From Paraburkholderia kirstenboschensis (GTDB taxonomy: Bacteria; Pseudomonadota; Gammaproteobacteria; Burkholderiales; Burkholderiaceae), in NCBI RefSeq assembly GCF_904848585.1, contig NZ_CAJHCR010000005.1, positions 310,001-374,000 on the forward strand: a stretch of 64,000 nucleotides of DNA. The letters are read 5' to 3'. Shown piece after piece: positions 42,856-51,937 of the stretch (within the stretch, counting starts at the first letter, position 1; the number at the start of each line of letters is the position of its first letter). The position numbers and the translations under genes are program-made. A model generated the notes under the pieces. That model did no database searches. It had not been told where the DNA came from and saw only the letters and a program-made list of their open reading frames with translations.

Positions 42856-44148
42856 CTACCATGCACGTTCCACCGCCAGCGTGTTTGCGCGCGGCTCGCG
42901 AATCCACACGAGCGAGCACACCGCGCCGAGTACCGCGATCCCTCCCGCCAGCACGAATGCGCTGCCATACGCGCCGTGTGTCGCCTGAACGATGAAGCCA
43001 GTCACAGCCGGCCCGATCACGCCCGCAAGATTCGCAAGCAGATGCACGAAGCCGCCGACGCCGCCCACATGTTCGCGCGGCACCGTGTCCTGAATAACGG
43101 CCCAATAAACGGCGCCCGTCACATACAGGAAGAAGATCGAAACCGACATCAGCGCGACCGCGCTTTCCGTGCTGGCCACGCGGCCCGCCAGTGCGACGCA
43201 CACCGCCGCCGCGCCGAGGCATGTACCGAGCACGATCTTGCGCGACAGCAGCGGCTTGCCCGTCAAACGCAGAATCAGGTCGGAGATGAAGCCGCCGGCC
43301 GCGAGTCCGATGCTGCCGAGTACCCATGGAATCACAGTGGCGATGCTCATGTCATGCAGACTCAGGTGATGTGCCTCGGTCAGATAGGTCGGAAACCACG
43401 AGAGAAAGAAAAACAGCACGTAGTTGTACGAGAAAAAGGCAAAGGCAGTTGCGAGAATGATCGGCTTGCGCAGAAAGTGGCCGAGACCGAGCTTGGAGCC
43501 GTCGGCGGAATGCGCGAGGGCGTGCTCGTCAGCCTGGCCCGCGAGAATCAGTTGCATCTCATCGCTTGTGACGCGCGAATTCTGTTGCGGATGTTCGGTC
43601 GTGGTCGCGGCCCAAAAGACGAGCCATAGCAGCCCCAGCAACATGATCGCGACGAACGCCCAACGCCAGCCGAACTGAACCGCCATGAAACCCACCACCG
43701 GGCCCGCCAACGCACCGCCGAGCGGCGTACCGGAACTGATCACGCCAATCGCGCTCGCCACTTCCTTGCGCGGAAACCAGTTGTTGACCATCTTGCTGTT
43801 CGACGAGCTGAACGGCCCCTCGCCCATGCCGAACAGCACACGCAACACGATCAGCGAACCGATGCCGGTTGCGAGCGCCGTGGCGCCGCAAAACAAAGAC
43901 CACACGCCCATCGCAGTGCCGAACACGCGCTTTGCGCCGACCTTGTCCGACAGCACGCCGCCGACGAAATTGAACAACGCATAGCCCACAAAGAAACTGC
44001 TGAACACGACGCCCATTTGCGCGTGCGAGAAGTTCAGGTCTTTCTGGATTAGCGGCGCAGCGATAGATAGTGCCGAGCGGTCGAGATAATTGATGACGCC
44101 CGCCAGAAAGAGCAGTGCGACAACAAACCAGCGTTGACTCTTTATCAT
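42856..44148 (-). CDS. MFS transporter, ACS family (aldonate/hexuronate uptake)
   Basis: A 430-residue 12-helix symporter of the GudP/ExuT/DgoT type. Family motifs are AGVINYLDRSALSIAAPLI and GMGEGPFSSSNSKMVNNWFP, and AVIQDTVPREHVGGVGGF in the second half. AAGGAG precedes the ATG. It is transcribed with an idonate-dehydrogenase-like gene and mannonate dehydratase, so a hexuronate or aldonate is the likely cargo. Confidence 0.9.
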   Translation of the reverse strand: MIKSQRWFVVALLFLAGVINYLDRSALSIAAPLIQKDLNFSHAQMGVVFSSFFVGYALFNFVGGVLSDKVGAKRVFGTAMGVWSLFCGATALATGIGSLIVLRVLFGMGEGPFSSSNSKMVNNWFPRKEVASAIGVISSGTPLGGALAGPVVGFMAVQFGWRWAFVAIMLLGLLWLVFWAATTTEHPQQNSRVTSDEMQLILAGQADEHALAHSADGSKLGLGHFLRKPIILATAFAFFSYNYVLFFFLSWFPTYLTEAHHLSLHDMSIATVIPWVLGSIGLAAGGFISDLILRLTGKPLLSRKIVLGTCLGAAAVCVALAGRVASTESAVALMSVSIFFLYVTGAVYWAVIQDTVPREHVGGVGGFVHLLANLAGVIGPAVTGFIVQATHGAYGSAFVLAGGIAVLGAVCSLVWIREPRANTLAVERAW

Positions 44149-44252
44149 GCGATGTCTCCTTCATTGCGCCTCTTGACGGGCGTTAGAACGGCTTGTGAAT
44201 GTGATGCGCGCATCGAGGAGCGTGTTTGCAACTCGCCTGCGGGCGTGCGGTT

Positions 44253-45299
44253 TCAGTCGAAATTCAGATGCACCTTCATCGACTGCGAGCGGTCCAAAGC
44301 GACTTCGAATGCCTCGTTTGCGTCGCTCATCGCAAATGCGTGCGTCATCAGCGGGCGCAAGTCGACCTTGCCGGATGCAATTTCATCGGCGGCAATCGCA
44401 TATTCGTCCGTGAAGCGAAACGAACCTTGATAGCGAAGCTCCTTCGACATCACAAGATTTGCTGCAACAGGCGATTGGCCCGCAGGCAAATTGCCGACCT
44501 GGATTACCGTGCCGCCTGCACGCGCTGAACGCAACGCCGTATCGAGTCCTGCGGGACTGCCGGACGCTTCGATCACCACATCGAACGTGCCGCGTTGTGC
44601 GGACCATTGTTCGATCGTCGCGGTATCGGCGGCATTGACCGTCTGGTCCGCGCCGAGTTGAGCGGCAACCTGCAAGGCCCGGCTCGACAAATCCACGGCG
44701 ACGACCCGATGTGCGCCGGCGCGCCGCGCGACGCTCAGCAGGATGCAGCCGATCGGTCCGCAGCCGATCAGCAGCACGCTTGCGCCGACGAGCGAGCCTG
44801 CCTGTTTCACCGCGTGTAGCGCAACGGCGAGCGGCTCGGCCATCGACGCCTGCGCAAAGTCGACGCTGTCGGCCACTGGAATGCACTGGCGTGCCGCCAC
44901 GACGATGTACTGGCGGAACATGCCCTGCATGTGAGGAAACGTCGACGCACTACCCATGAAGCGCATGTTCAGACAATGATTAGGCATCCCTACCGTACAG
45001 TACTTGCACGTTCCACACGCAAGTCCCGGATTCACTGCGACGCGCTGGCCAGGCACGAGGCGCGCATCGGCGCCCACGCCTTGACCGAGCGAATCGATTT
45101 CGCCCGCCACTTCGTGTCCGAGCACGAACGGCTCGCGCACCGCGAAATCGCCGCTCTTGCCCTTGAAGTAATACGACAGATCGGAACCGCAAATGCCGCC
45201 GGCGCGCACGCGCACTCGCACCTGGCCGGGGCCGGGCTCCGGCGGAGCGACCTCGTCGATGCGGATCAGTTTGGGTTCGTGAAGCACGGCTGCAAGCAT
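44253..45299 (-). CDS. idnD: Zinc-dependent dehydrogenase, L-idonate 5-dehydrogenase-like
   Basis: A 348-residue medium-chain dehydrogenase. The catalytic zinc ligands are in GGICGSDLSYYF and GHEVAGEI, and the structural zinc cysteines in GLACGTCKYCTVGMPNHC. The Rossmann motif is LLIGCGPIGCILLS. Overall it matches IdnD, which converts L-idonate to 5-keto-D-gluconate with NAD(P). Within this locus it may handle an epimeric aldonate related to mannonate. GGAG precedes the ATG. Confidence 0.85.
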   Translation of the reverse strand: MLAAVLHEPKLIRIDEVAPPEPGPGQVRVRVRAGGICGSDLSYYFKGKSGDFAVREPFVLGHEVAGEIDSLGQGVGADARLVPGQRVAVNPGLACGTCKYCTVGMPNHCLNMRFMGSASTFPHMQGMFRQYIVVAARQCIPVADSVDFAQASMAEPLAVALHAVKQAGSLVGASVLLIGCGPIGCILLSVARRAGAHRVVAVDLSSRALQVAAQLGADQTVNAADTATIEQWSAQRGTFDVVIEASGSPAGLDTALRSARAGGTVIQVGNLPAGQSPVAANLVMSKELRYQGSFRFTDEYAIAADEIASGKVDLRPLMTHAFAMSDANEAFEVALDRSQSMKVHLNFD

Positions 45300-45394
45300 G
45301 GTGGACTCCGGTATGACAGATGCGCGAACTCGATCACGCGCGGCAAAATGCGGGGTAAAAAGAACTTCAGCGACGGCGCTGCATCACTCGTTTA

Positions 45395-46603
45395 TCACCA
45401 GTTCCATAGCGTGCCGTCTTCGAGACGCGCAACCGGCAGATATGCAGGGTCGTAAGGGAAACGCGCAGCGGCGGCTTCGTCGATGTCCACTCCGTGGCCC
45501 GGTGCATCGCCCGGATGCATCATGCCTTTGTCGAAGCGCCACGCATGAGGAAACACTTCGAGCGCCTCTTCGGGAAAGCCCATATATTCCTGCACGCCGA
45601 AGTTCGGCACCCACAGATCGAAATGCAACGCCGCGCCCATGCAGACCGGCGACAGATCCGACGGCCCATGACAACCCGTGCGCACCTGGTAGAGCGAAGC
45701 GAAATCAGCAATCCGCCGAAGATGCGTGATGCCGCCCGCATGCGTCAGCGTCGCGCGGATATAGTCGATCAGTTGCTCCTCGATCAACTGCTTGCAGTCC
45801 CAGATACTGTTGAACACCTCGCCGACCGCAATCGGCGTGACCGTGTGCTCGCGTATCAGCCGGAAGCCGGCCTGGTTCTCGGCGGGCGTGGGGTCTTCCA
45901 TCCAGAACAGACGATACGGCTCAATGGATTTACCTAGGCGCGCCGCCTCGATCGGCGTCAGGCGATGGTGCACGTCGTGCAGCAGATGCGTGTCGAAGCC
46001 GAACTTGTCGCGCACCGCTTCGAAGAGCTTCGGCACAAAGTCGAGATACTTTTCCGACGACCAGCTTTGCTCTTCGACAGCGCCCTTCGTCGCCGGCTCG
46101 TACATGCCGCTGCCTTTCGATACGCCATATACCGAGCGCATGTTCGGCACGCCGCATTGAATGCGAATGGCCTGATAACCGGCCTCGATGTGCTCGGCGT
46201 AACGGTCGAGGGCTTCGGGAATGTCGCGGCCCGTGGCGTGTCCGTAGACCATCACGCCTTCGCGCGACGCCCCGCCGAGCAGCTTGTACAGTGGCATGCC
46301 CGTAACCTTGCCGAGGATGTCCCACAACGCCATGTCGACCGCGGCGATGGCCGTCATCGTGACTGGACCGCGGCGCCAGTACGCGCCCTTATACAGATAC
46401 TGCCAGGTGTCTTCGATACGGCCCGGATCGCGGCCGATCAGCAACGGACATACGTGATCTTTCAGATACGAGGCAACCGCCAGTTCGCGACCGTTGAGCG
46501 TGGCGTCGCCGATACCGTGCACGCCTTCATCGGTGACGATTTTGAGCGTGACGAAGTTGCGGCCGGGGCACGTGACGATCACATCGGCGCGAACGATTTT
46601 CAT
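45395..46603 (-). CDS. manD: D-mannonate dehydratase (enolase superfamily)
   Basis: A 402-residue enolase-superfamily protein of the ManD/RspA group, starting MKIVRADVIVTCPGRNFVTL. Metal ligands appear in LLHDVHHRLTPIEA (Asp), WMEDPTPAENQAGF (Glu) and AVGEVFNSIWDCKQ (Glu). GCHGPSDLSPVCMGAALHFD contains the catalytic His/Asp region. The ManD marker residues (Pro in MEDPTPAE rather than Ala, and GATG-type HATGRDI loop) support dehydration of D-mannonate to KDG. The ATG at 46603 fits family length. Confidence 0.87.
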   Translation of the reverse strand: MKIVRADVIVTCPGRNFVTLKIVTDEGVHGIGDATLNGRELAVASYLKDHVCPLLIGRDPGRIEDTWQYLYKGAYWRRGPVTMTAIAAVDMALWDILGKVTGMPLYKLLGGASREGVMVYGHATGRDIPEALDRYAEHIEAGYQAIRIQCGVPNMRSVYGVSKGSGMYEPATKGAVEEQSWSSEKYLDFVPKLFEAVRDKFGFDTHLLHDVHHRLTPIEAARLGKSIEPYRLFWMEDPTPAENQAGFRLIREHTVTPIAVGEVFNSIWDCKQLIEEQLIDYIRATLTHAGGITHLRRIADFASLYQVRTGCHGPSDLSPVCMGAALHFDLWVPNFGVQEYMGFPEEALEVFPHAWRFDKGMMHPGDAPGHGVDIDEAAAARFPYDPAYLPVARLEDGTLWNW

Positions 46604-46735
46604 GTTCTCTTCCTTGCTAAAACAGGTCTTGCGTGGCGCTGAACGGGAGGTAGACGCTGGACTCACGGCCGCGGTGTCATGACGCTTTCAACGAGGCCAT
46701 GCGGCTGCGCATTCAGCCTCACCTGCTTGCCTCGA

Positions 46736-46768
46736 ATCGTTTGAACGATGCTACCATACAAGTATAGC
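46736..46768. promoter_or_regulatory. Two adjacent palindromes in the manD / uxuB divergent promoter
   Basis: ATCGTT-TG-AACGAT (46736-46749) is a perfect inverted repeat. It is followed directly by GCTACCATACAAGTATAGC (46750-46768), with inner arms ATAC/GTAT and outer arms GCTA/TAGC. They lie between the start codons of the divergent manD and uxuB genes, where the local GntR regulator would be expected to act on both. Confidence 0.65.
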
Positions 46769-46840
46769 GAAGCGTCAAATCAGGGTTTTCCCGCTGATTC
46801 GCGGCGTTTCAGGCCTGTCACGTCATCTGGACTTCACAAC

Positions 46841-48337
46841 ATGAGCACGCCAGCTTCATTGCCTCGCCTTACCCGTCAAGCGTTGTCCGCACTGCGTCAG
46901 CATGTGCTGTCACCCGAGCATGCTGCGTGGCGCGAGCCGCCTATCGGCATCGTTCATTTCGGCATCGGCAATTTTCATCGCGCGCATCAGGCGCTTTACA
47001 CGGAAGAGGCCATGCTCGTCGAAGGCGGCGACTGGGGCATCTGCGGCGTTACGCTGCAAGGCGACGTGGCGAAGCGCGATGCGCTGATGGAGCAGCAAGG
47101 TGTGTACAGCGTTGTCGAACGTGGACCCGAGGGCGCGAAGGTGACCGTTGTGCGCGCATTGCGCGAAGTGCTCGCGATGCCGCACGATCACGACGCATTG
47201 TTCGCGCGGCTTGCCGAACCCTCGGTGCGAATCGTCTCGTTGACGGTCACCGAAAAAGGCTACTGCCGCAATGCAAAGACCGGCGACGTCGCGCTCGACA
47301 ATCCCGCGATAACACACGACCTTTCGCATCCGCACGCGCCGCGCAGCGTGCCCGGCATTCTGGTTGCCGCGTTGCGCCAGCGCCGCGATGCAGCGAAAGA
47401 GCCCTTCACCGTGCTGTCATGCGACAACCTCGCGCACAACGGCGCCGCTCTGCGTCAGGTGGTATGTTCTTTTGCACGGGAGTCCGATCCGGCACTCGCT
47501 GACTGGATCTCAGCCAAAGTTGCATTCCCGTCGACGATGGTCGACCGCATCGTGCCGGCCACGACCGACTCCGAGCACGTCACCGTGGCCGCGGCGCTCG
47601 GCTATCGGGACGCTGCGCCCGTGCCTTGTGAGCCGTTCCGGCAATGGGTGATCGAAGATCGCTTTCCCGCGGGACGTCCCGCATGGCATGCGGTGGGCGC
47701 ACAACTCGTCGACGACGTCACGCCGTTCGAACTGGCGAAGCTGCGCATGCTCAACGGCACGCATTCCACCCTCGCCTATCTGTCGATGCTTGGCGGTTTC
47801 GCCACGATCGACGAGGCGATCGCCGACCCCGCCATGCGCAATCTCATCCACGCAATGATGACGCAAGAAATCGCGCCGACGCTGAATATGCCAGCGTCGT
47901 TCGATGTCGCCGGCTATCGCGATGCACTGCTCGCCCGCTATGCGAACCCGGCGCTCAAGCACCGCTGCGCGCAGATCGCGATGGACGGCAGCCAGAAGAT
48001 TCCGCCGCGTCTGCTTGGCACAATCGCGGCAAAGATCGGCGCTGGGCAGCCGTTCAAGCGTCTCGCACTAGCGGTCGCGGCATGGATGACGTTTTTGCGC
48101 GGTTATGCAGACAACGGTTCGCGCTACGACATCAGCGACCCGCTCGCCGATAACTTGAAGGCGCTCGCGGCATCGGCCAATGGCGATCCGCAGGCGCTGA
48201 TGGATGCGCTGCTCTCCGTGCGCGAAATATTCACCGCAGAGCTGGCTGCGCAGCCCGCGTTCAGAGCCGCGCTCCATCACGCGTTGCAGTTGCTGCAAAA
48301 GGATGGCGCACGCGGAGCGATAGCGGCGTCGCAATAG
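46841..48337 (+). CDS. uxuB: Mannitol dehydrogenase family oxidoreductase, fructuronate reductase-like
   Basis: A 498-residue long-chain dehydrogenase. Family signatures are IVHFGIGNFHRAHQALY at the N-terminus, VLSCDNLAHNGAALR and the catalytic Lys/Asn region AKLRMLNGTHSTLAYLSMLG. It interconverts fructuronate and mannonate, directly upstream of ManD in hexuronate breakdown. Its divergent position from manD supports this, though mannitol or arabinitol dehydrogenase activity is possible in the family. The ATG at 46841 is preferred to an earlier start on context. Confidence 0.85.
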   Translation: MSTPASLPRLTRQALSALRQHVLSPEHAAWREPPIGIVHFGIGNFHRAHQALYTEEAMLVEGGDWGICGVTLQGDVAKRDALMEQQGVYSVVERGPEGAKVTVVRALREVLAMPHDHDALFARLAEPSVRIVSLTVTEKGYCRNAKTGDVALDNPAITHDLSHPHAPRSVPGILVAALRQRRDAAKEPFTVLSCDNLAHNGAALRQVVCSFARESDPALADWISAKVAFPSTMVDRIVPATTDSEHVTVAAALGYRDAAPVPCEPFRQWVIEDRFPAGRPAWHAVGAQLVDDVTPFELAKLRMLNGTHSTLAYLSMLGGFATIDEAIADPAMRNLIHAMMTQEIAPTLNMPASFDVAGYRDALLARYANPALKHRCAQIAMDGSQKIPPRLLGTIAAKIGAGQPFKRLALAVAAWMTFLRGYADNGSRYDISDPLADNLKALAASANGDPQALMDALLSVREIFTAELAAQPAFRAALHHALQLLQKDGARGAIAASQ

Positions 48338-48359
48338 CACGCCGCATTTTGCATGTCAG

Positions 48360-50183
48360 TCAAGCCGTGGGCTCAGCCTCATGCCCCTCGGTTGCGCTTT
48401 CGCCGGCTTGCACGTGCACGATTTCGGCCTGCTCCGCCTGCTGGCGCCGGCGCGCCTCGAGCACGTCGCGATAACGCAAATACGCGCAGCGTCCCCCCGA
48501 TTTCGCCGCGTACATCGCGGCGTCAGCGTTCAGCAGCAGTTCCTCCGCCGTGCCGCTGTCGTCGGGGAACTGGCTGATGCCGATGCTCGCGCCCACCGTC
48601 ATGCCCTGGCCGTCCATCACGATCTCTTCGTTGAGCGTGGTCATGATGCGCGAGGCGATGCCGGGCGCCGCTTCTGCCGAGCGCGGCCCCTCGATCAGCA
48701 CGATGAATTCGTCGCCGCCAAGACGCGCGACGACATCCGCGGAATGCAGCACTTGCTTGAGCCGCAGCGCCACCGCAACGAGCACCTTGTCGCCGACCGA
48801 ATGGCCAAACTGGTCGTTGATCTGCTTGAAGCGGTCGAGGTCCACGAACAATACCGCGAGTCCTTCGCGGCGGCGCGTCGCATCGTCGATCGCACGTTCG
48901 AGCTTTTCCATGAACAGCATGCGGTTCGGCAGCCCGGTGAGCACGTCGTGCGTGGCGAGATGCACGAGTTCGCGCTGCTTCACATGCAGCGCGTCCATCT
49001 GCGATCTGATCTCGCGGCGCAGGCGATCGAAACAGCGCGCGAGTACGCCGATCTCGTCCGTGCGTTTGACGGGCAATGTCTCCATTGCGTGTTCGGCGAA
49101 GAGATGCGTGGCCGCATAGGCGAGGATATGCAACGGCTTGGTGAGCGCGCGTGCAAAAAGAATCGCGAGAAGCAGTGCCAGCGCGCTGGAGATCAACACC
49201 ATGCGGATGATGCTGCCGCCCAGCAGTTGCGCGCCCGACAACACATCTTCGAGCGGCTTGCCAAGCCCGATCACGATGAAGCGATTGCCCTCGGACGCGC
49301 CGAACGGCCTGCGCACGAAGGCGAGCACTTGCCCCTCGGCTTGACGGGGACGCGCGAGGCCGTTCACGAGTACTTCGCTTTCCTTCTGTTCGAAAAGCGG
49401 CTTGGTAACGGCGAAACTATCCTGCATCAGCACCCGGCGGCCCGTATCGAAGCCGAACGTTTTCGACGCATCGGGGTGAACAAGGAAGTCGCCCCATTCG
49501 TTGGCGAGATAGACCTGATAATCGCTCGGCAAATCGCTTTGCAGGCGCTTGAGCAAATCGGCGATATTGATGTCGATCACGACGACGCCGACCACCGAGC
49601 CTTGCAGGTTAGCGACGGGCGTGCCGACCCGCAGCGTCGCTTTGCCCTGCGCCGCATGCGCGCCGTATTCGTGATTGACGGAAATCGGCGACGTGTAGAT
49701 GCGTCCGGGCGAAAATGCGAGCGGCTCGAACACATACGGGAACTGCGCTTTTTCCTGCAGGTCGCCGCCGTCCACGCGCATCAGTCCGTCGGCGTCGCGG
49801 TCAAAGCGAATGATTTCGAGGCCGTGATGCGCGCGGCTGATAAGCCGGATCTGCAGGTATTCGGCGTGATGGATCATGAAGCTCGAGTACACCTGCGCGA
49901 GCCGTTCGCGCGACGCACTCGCGGCGGTTCCGTCGTCGGTCGCCACGACCTCGGCCGACGAGGGCAAGCTCGCGAGCACGAGCGCGTCGGCGCCGACGTC
50001 GTCGATCGACGCGGAAAAACGCTGGCCTAGCAATTCCGTCGACGTCAGCAAGCTGTGGCCGGCTTCCTTTACCAGCATCGCGCGGTTCGCGTGATACGCG
50101 TAATAACCGGTCGCGCCCGATGCCAGCACGCCAATGCAGGCGAGCAGAATAGACAGCTTGAAGGTGAGGCCCGGACGGATCAT
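48360..50183 (-). CDS. Diguanylate cyclase with dCache, HAMP and GGDEF domains
   Basis: A 607-residue inner-membrane receptor. Transmembrane helix 1 is near residues 7-28, a large periplasmic double-Cache-like domain follows (VGVVVIDINIADLLKRLQSD), and helix 2 is around IIRMVLISSALALLLAILFA. After a HAMP linker comes a GGDEF domain with intact RLGGDEFIVL. The upstream inhibitory site reads HSAD instead of RxxD, so product inhibition may be lost, and there is no EAL domain. Its ATG overlaps the stop of a PotD-like binding protein by one base (TAATG), an arrangement like MbaA with NspS. Confidence 0.9.
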   Translation of the reverse strand: MIRPGLTFKLSILLACIGVLASGATGYYAYHANRAMLVKEAGHSLLTSTELLGQRFSASIDDVGADALVLASLPSSAEVVATDDGTAASASRERLAQVYSSFMIHHAEYLQIRLISRAHHGLEIIRFDRDADGLMRVDGGDLQEKAQFPYVFEPLAFSPGRIYTSPISVNHEYGAHAAQGKATLRVGTPVANLQGSVVGVVVIDINIADLLKRLQSDLPSDYQVYLANEWGDFLVHPDASKTFGFDTGRRVLMQDSFAVTKPLFEQKESEVLVNGLARPRQAEGQVLAFVRRPFGASEGNRFIVIGLGKPLEDVLSGAQLLGGSIIRMVLISSALALLLAILFARALTKPLHILAYAATHLFAEHAMETLPVKRTDEIGVLARCFDRLRREIRSQMDALHVKQRELVHLATHDVLTGLPNRMLFMEKLERAIDDATRRREGLAVLFVDLDRFKQINDQFGHSVGDKVLVAVALRLKQVLHSADVVARLGGDEFIVLIEGPRSAEAAPGIASRIMTTLNEEIVMDGQGMTVGASIGISQFPDDSGTAEELLLNADAAMYAAKSGGRCAYLRYRDVLEARRRQQAEQAEIVHVQAGESATEGHEAEPTA

Positions 50184-51331
50184 TAGAAGCGCTCCGAGCG
50201 GTCACCGGAGACGATTCTGGCCCACAGGTCTTCGCGCCGTTGAATGTTCTCCACCGGACCGATCCACACGATGCGAGCGTTGTCGCTATGCGCGGCCGGA
50301 TCGGTCAACGTGTTCGCGAGTCCTTGCCGCTGTGTCAGTAACCGGCTCACCTCCGGTTCTAGCATGTAGTTGATCCATGCGAGCGCGAGCGCCGGATCGG
50401 CGGCTGCACGCGTCATCGACCAGCAATCGAGCCAGGCCAGCACGCCTTCGTCGGGAATCACGTAGCCCACGTCGGCGCCGGCGCGCCGCAGCAATTCCAG
50501 TTGCTGCGTGCCGTAGTTGCCGAACATCAACGCGACGTTATGCTGGATGAAAAACGCTGTCGCCTCTTCGGGCAGCGTGTAATAGGTCAGCAGATTGCGG
50601 CGCAGATCGACGAGCTTGTGAGCGATCGCGCGCATCTGCGTGGCGTTCAGATTGAACGGATCGCGATAACCCAATGCAAGCGCCGTGAACGAGAAATTGT
50701 GCTGCGCGCTATTGAAGTCGAGCACCTTGCCGCGGTACCGCGGGTTCCACAGTTCGCGCATAGAGCGCGGCGCGACCGCGACCTGCTTGCGGTCGTAGAT
50801 GAGGCCCATCGACGAATAGGTAAACGGAATCGCATAGACCTTGCCGTCCGACACGATCCCTTCAATCGCCGAGCGCGCCTGAAAGCGCGGCAGTTGTCTT
50901 CCGGTATTGGGCAGGCTTTGCAGATCCAGCGGCGCCAGCAGATTGGCGCGCGTATAGCGCTGGATTTCCGCGGTGTTCGCCGCGAGCACGTCGAAACGCG
51001 GCGCGTTTTTGGCGTGCAGTTGGGCCCATAACGCTTCATCGGAATCCACGAGCGTCACTTCCACCTTTACGTCGTAACGCGACTCGAAGTTCTTCACGAC
51101 GTCGGTATCGGCGTAACCGGGCCACGCAAGCACGTGCAAGACTTTTTTCGCGACTTCGGCCGATGCGCCCGATAGCAGCCCGAAGCTGAGAAACGCGCTC
51201 ACCACAAGTCGCAAGAGAACGCCGCAACCGCTGCGCGCGGCCAATGACGCGTGCGAGGTCCCAACCGCAATTCGCCGCTGACCGTGCTGCGTAAAACAGC
51301 GCATTTCATCTGCCGTCGAAATCATGTGCAT
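50183..51331 (-). CDS. PotD-like periplasmic binding protein, coupled to a diguanylate cyclase
   Basis: A periplasmic binding protein of the spermidine/putrescine class, about 380 residues. A signal peptide (LVVSAFLSFGLLSGASA) leads to VLHVLAWPGYADTDVVKNFE. Also present are IPFTYSSMGLIYDRKQV and the C-terminal AWINYMLEPEVSRLLTQRQG, typical of PotD/PotF. There is no permease or ATPase nearby; instead the next gene is a GGDEF receptor with an overlapping start. Several starts are possible (51340 GTG, 51331 or 51325 ATG). Probably a ligand sensor rather than a transporter component. Confidence 0.88.
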   Translation of the reverse strand: MHMISTADEMRCFTQHGQRRIAVGTSHASLAARSGCGVLLRLVVSAFLSFGLLSGASAEVAKKVLHVLAWPGYADTDVVKNFESRYDVKVEVTLVDSDEALWAQLHAKNAPRFDVLAANTAEIQRYTRANLLAPLDLQSLPNTGRQLPRFQARSAIEGIVSDGKVYAIPFTYSSMGLIYDRKQVAVAPRSMRELWNPRYRGKVLDFNSAQHNFSFTALALGYRDPFNLNATQMRAIAHKLVDLRRNLLTYYTLPEEATAFFIQHNVALMFGNYGTQQLELLRRAGADVGYVIPDEGVLAWLDCWSMTRAAADPALALAWINYMLEPEVSRLLTQRQGLANTLTDPAAHSDNARIVWIGPVENIQRREDLWARIVSGDRSERF

Positions 51332-51340
51332 ATGCAACAC

Positions 51341-51937
51341 CGTTTTGCAGAAGGCAGTTCCGGCGAGCAGATGCCCGCGTGAATGACTCGCGAATCAATA
51401 CTGGAGACGTTTCCTCTGATCAGAACTGCTCTTTGCGCTGCAGGGAAAGCGCGAGGAGCAACGATCATAGCGCCAAGCAATATTTTTTTGGTTTCATTAC
51501 CGCGTCAATGCGCAGAAATAACTGACCCTCGGCGGGACACGACGGGCATTCATCTCCTGATAACGGCAGGCGCTTAACGTTCTTTAATTAATTCGACGAA
51601 TTAAATGGACACGTGATTGCTAAATATCATTTAACGATTCGCATTACGATCGGGTTACTTCGTCATTACGACTTCCGCCGACAGCCGGACATTCGATGCG
51701 GCTCGCATTGGCGCGCGACCATGCGCTCCTCCGAGCGCCTCTGCTTTCAAGGCGTCGCTCATGCGCCATCCGGTATTTCACTAACTACCCAATATTTTTG
51801 AACTGATAAGCTTGGCGCGCGCTGCTGGCCGCCCCGGCCGACAGCTTCAACCCAGGCCCGGTCGTGAGTCGCGCCGGGTTTCCCGCAGCGGCACAACCGC
51901 GTGCGGGAGTATTTGAACTACACCGAGGAGTAAAACA
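51341..51937. other. AT-rich intergenic region upstream of the basic amino-acid binding protein
   Basis: About 600 bp with no gene recognised, clearly more AT-rich than neighbouring coding DNA. It must contain divergent promoters for the PotD-like gene and the amino-acid binding protein gene. A 17-bp palindrome inside it is listed separately. Long leader regions upstream of HisJ/ArgT-type genes are common. Confidence 0.5.
51588..51604. promoter_or_regulatory. 17-bp palindrome
   Basis: TTAATTCG-A-CGAATTAA is a perfect inverted repeat with 8-bp arms about one base. It lies about 330 bp upstream of the amino-acid binding protein start and 250 bp from the PotD-like gene. Candidate operator; no cognate regulator is evident. 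Confidence 0.55.

Noticed and set aside
45395..46603. Calling the enolase-family protein RspA (starvation sensing)
   Set aside because: The neighbouring fructuronate reductase-like and transporter genes support a mannonate dehydratase role; RspA is a historical name for the same group.
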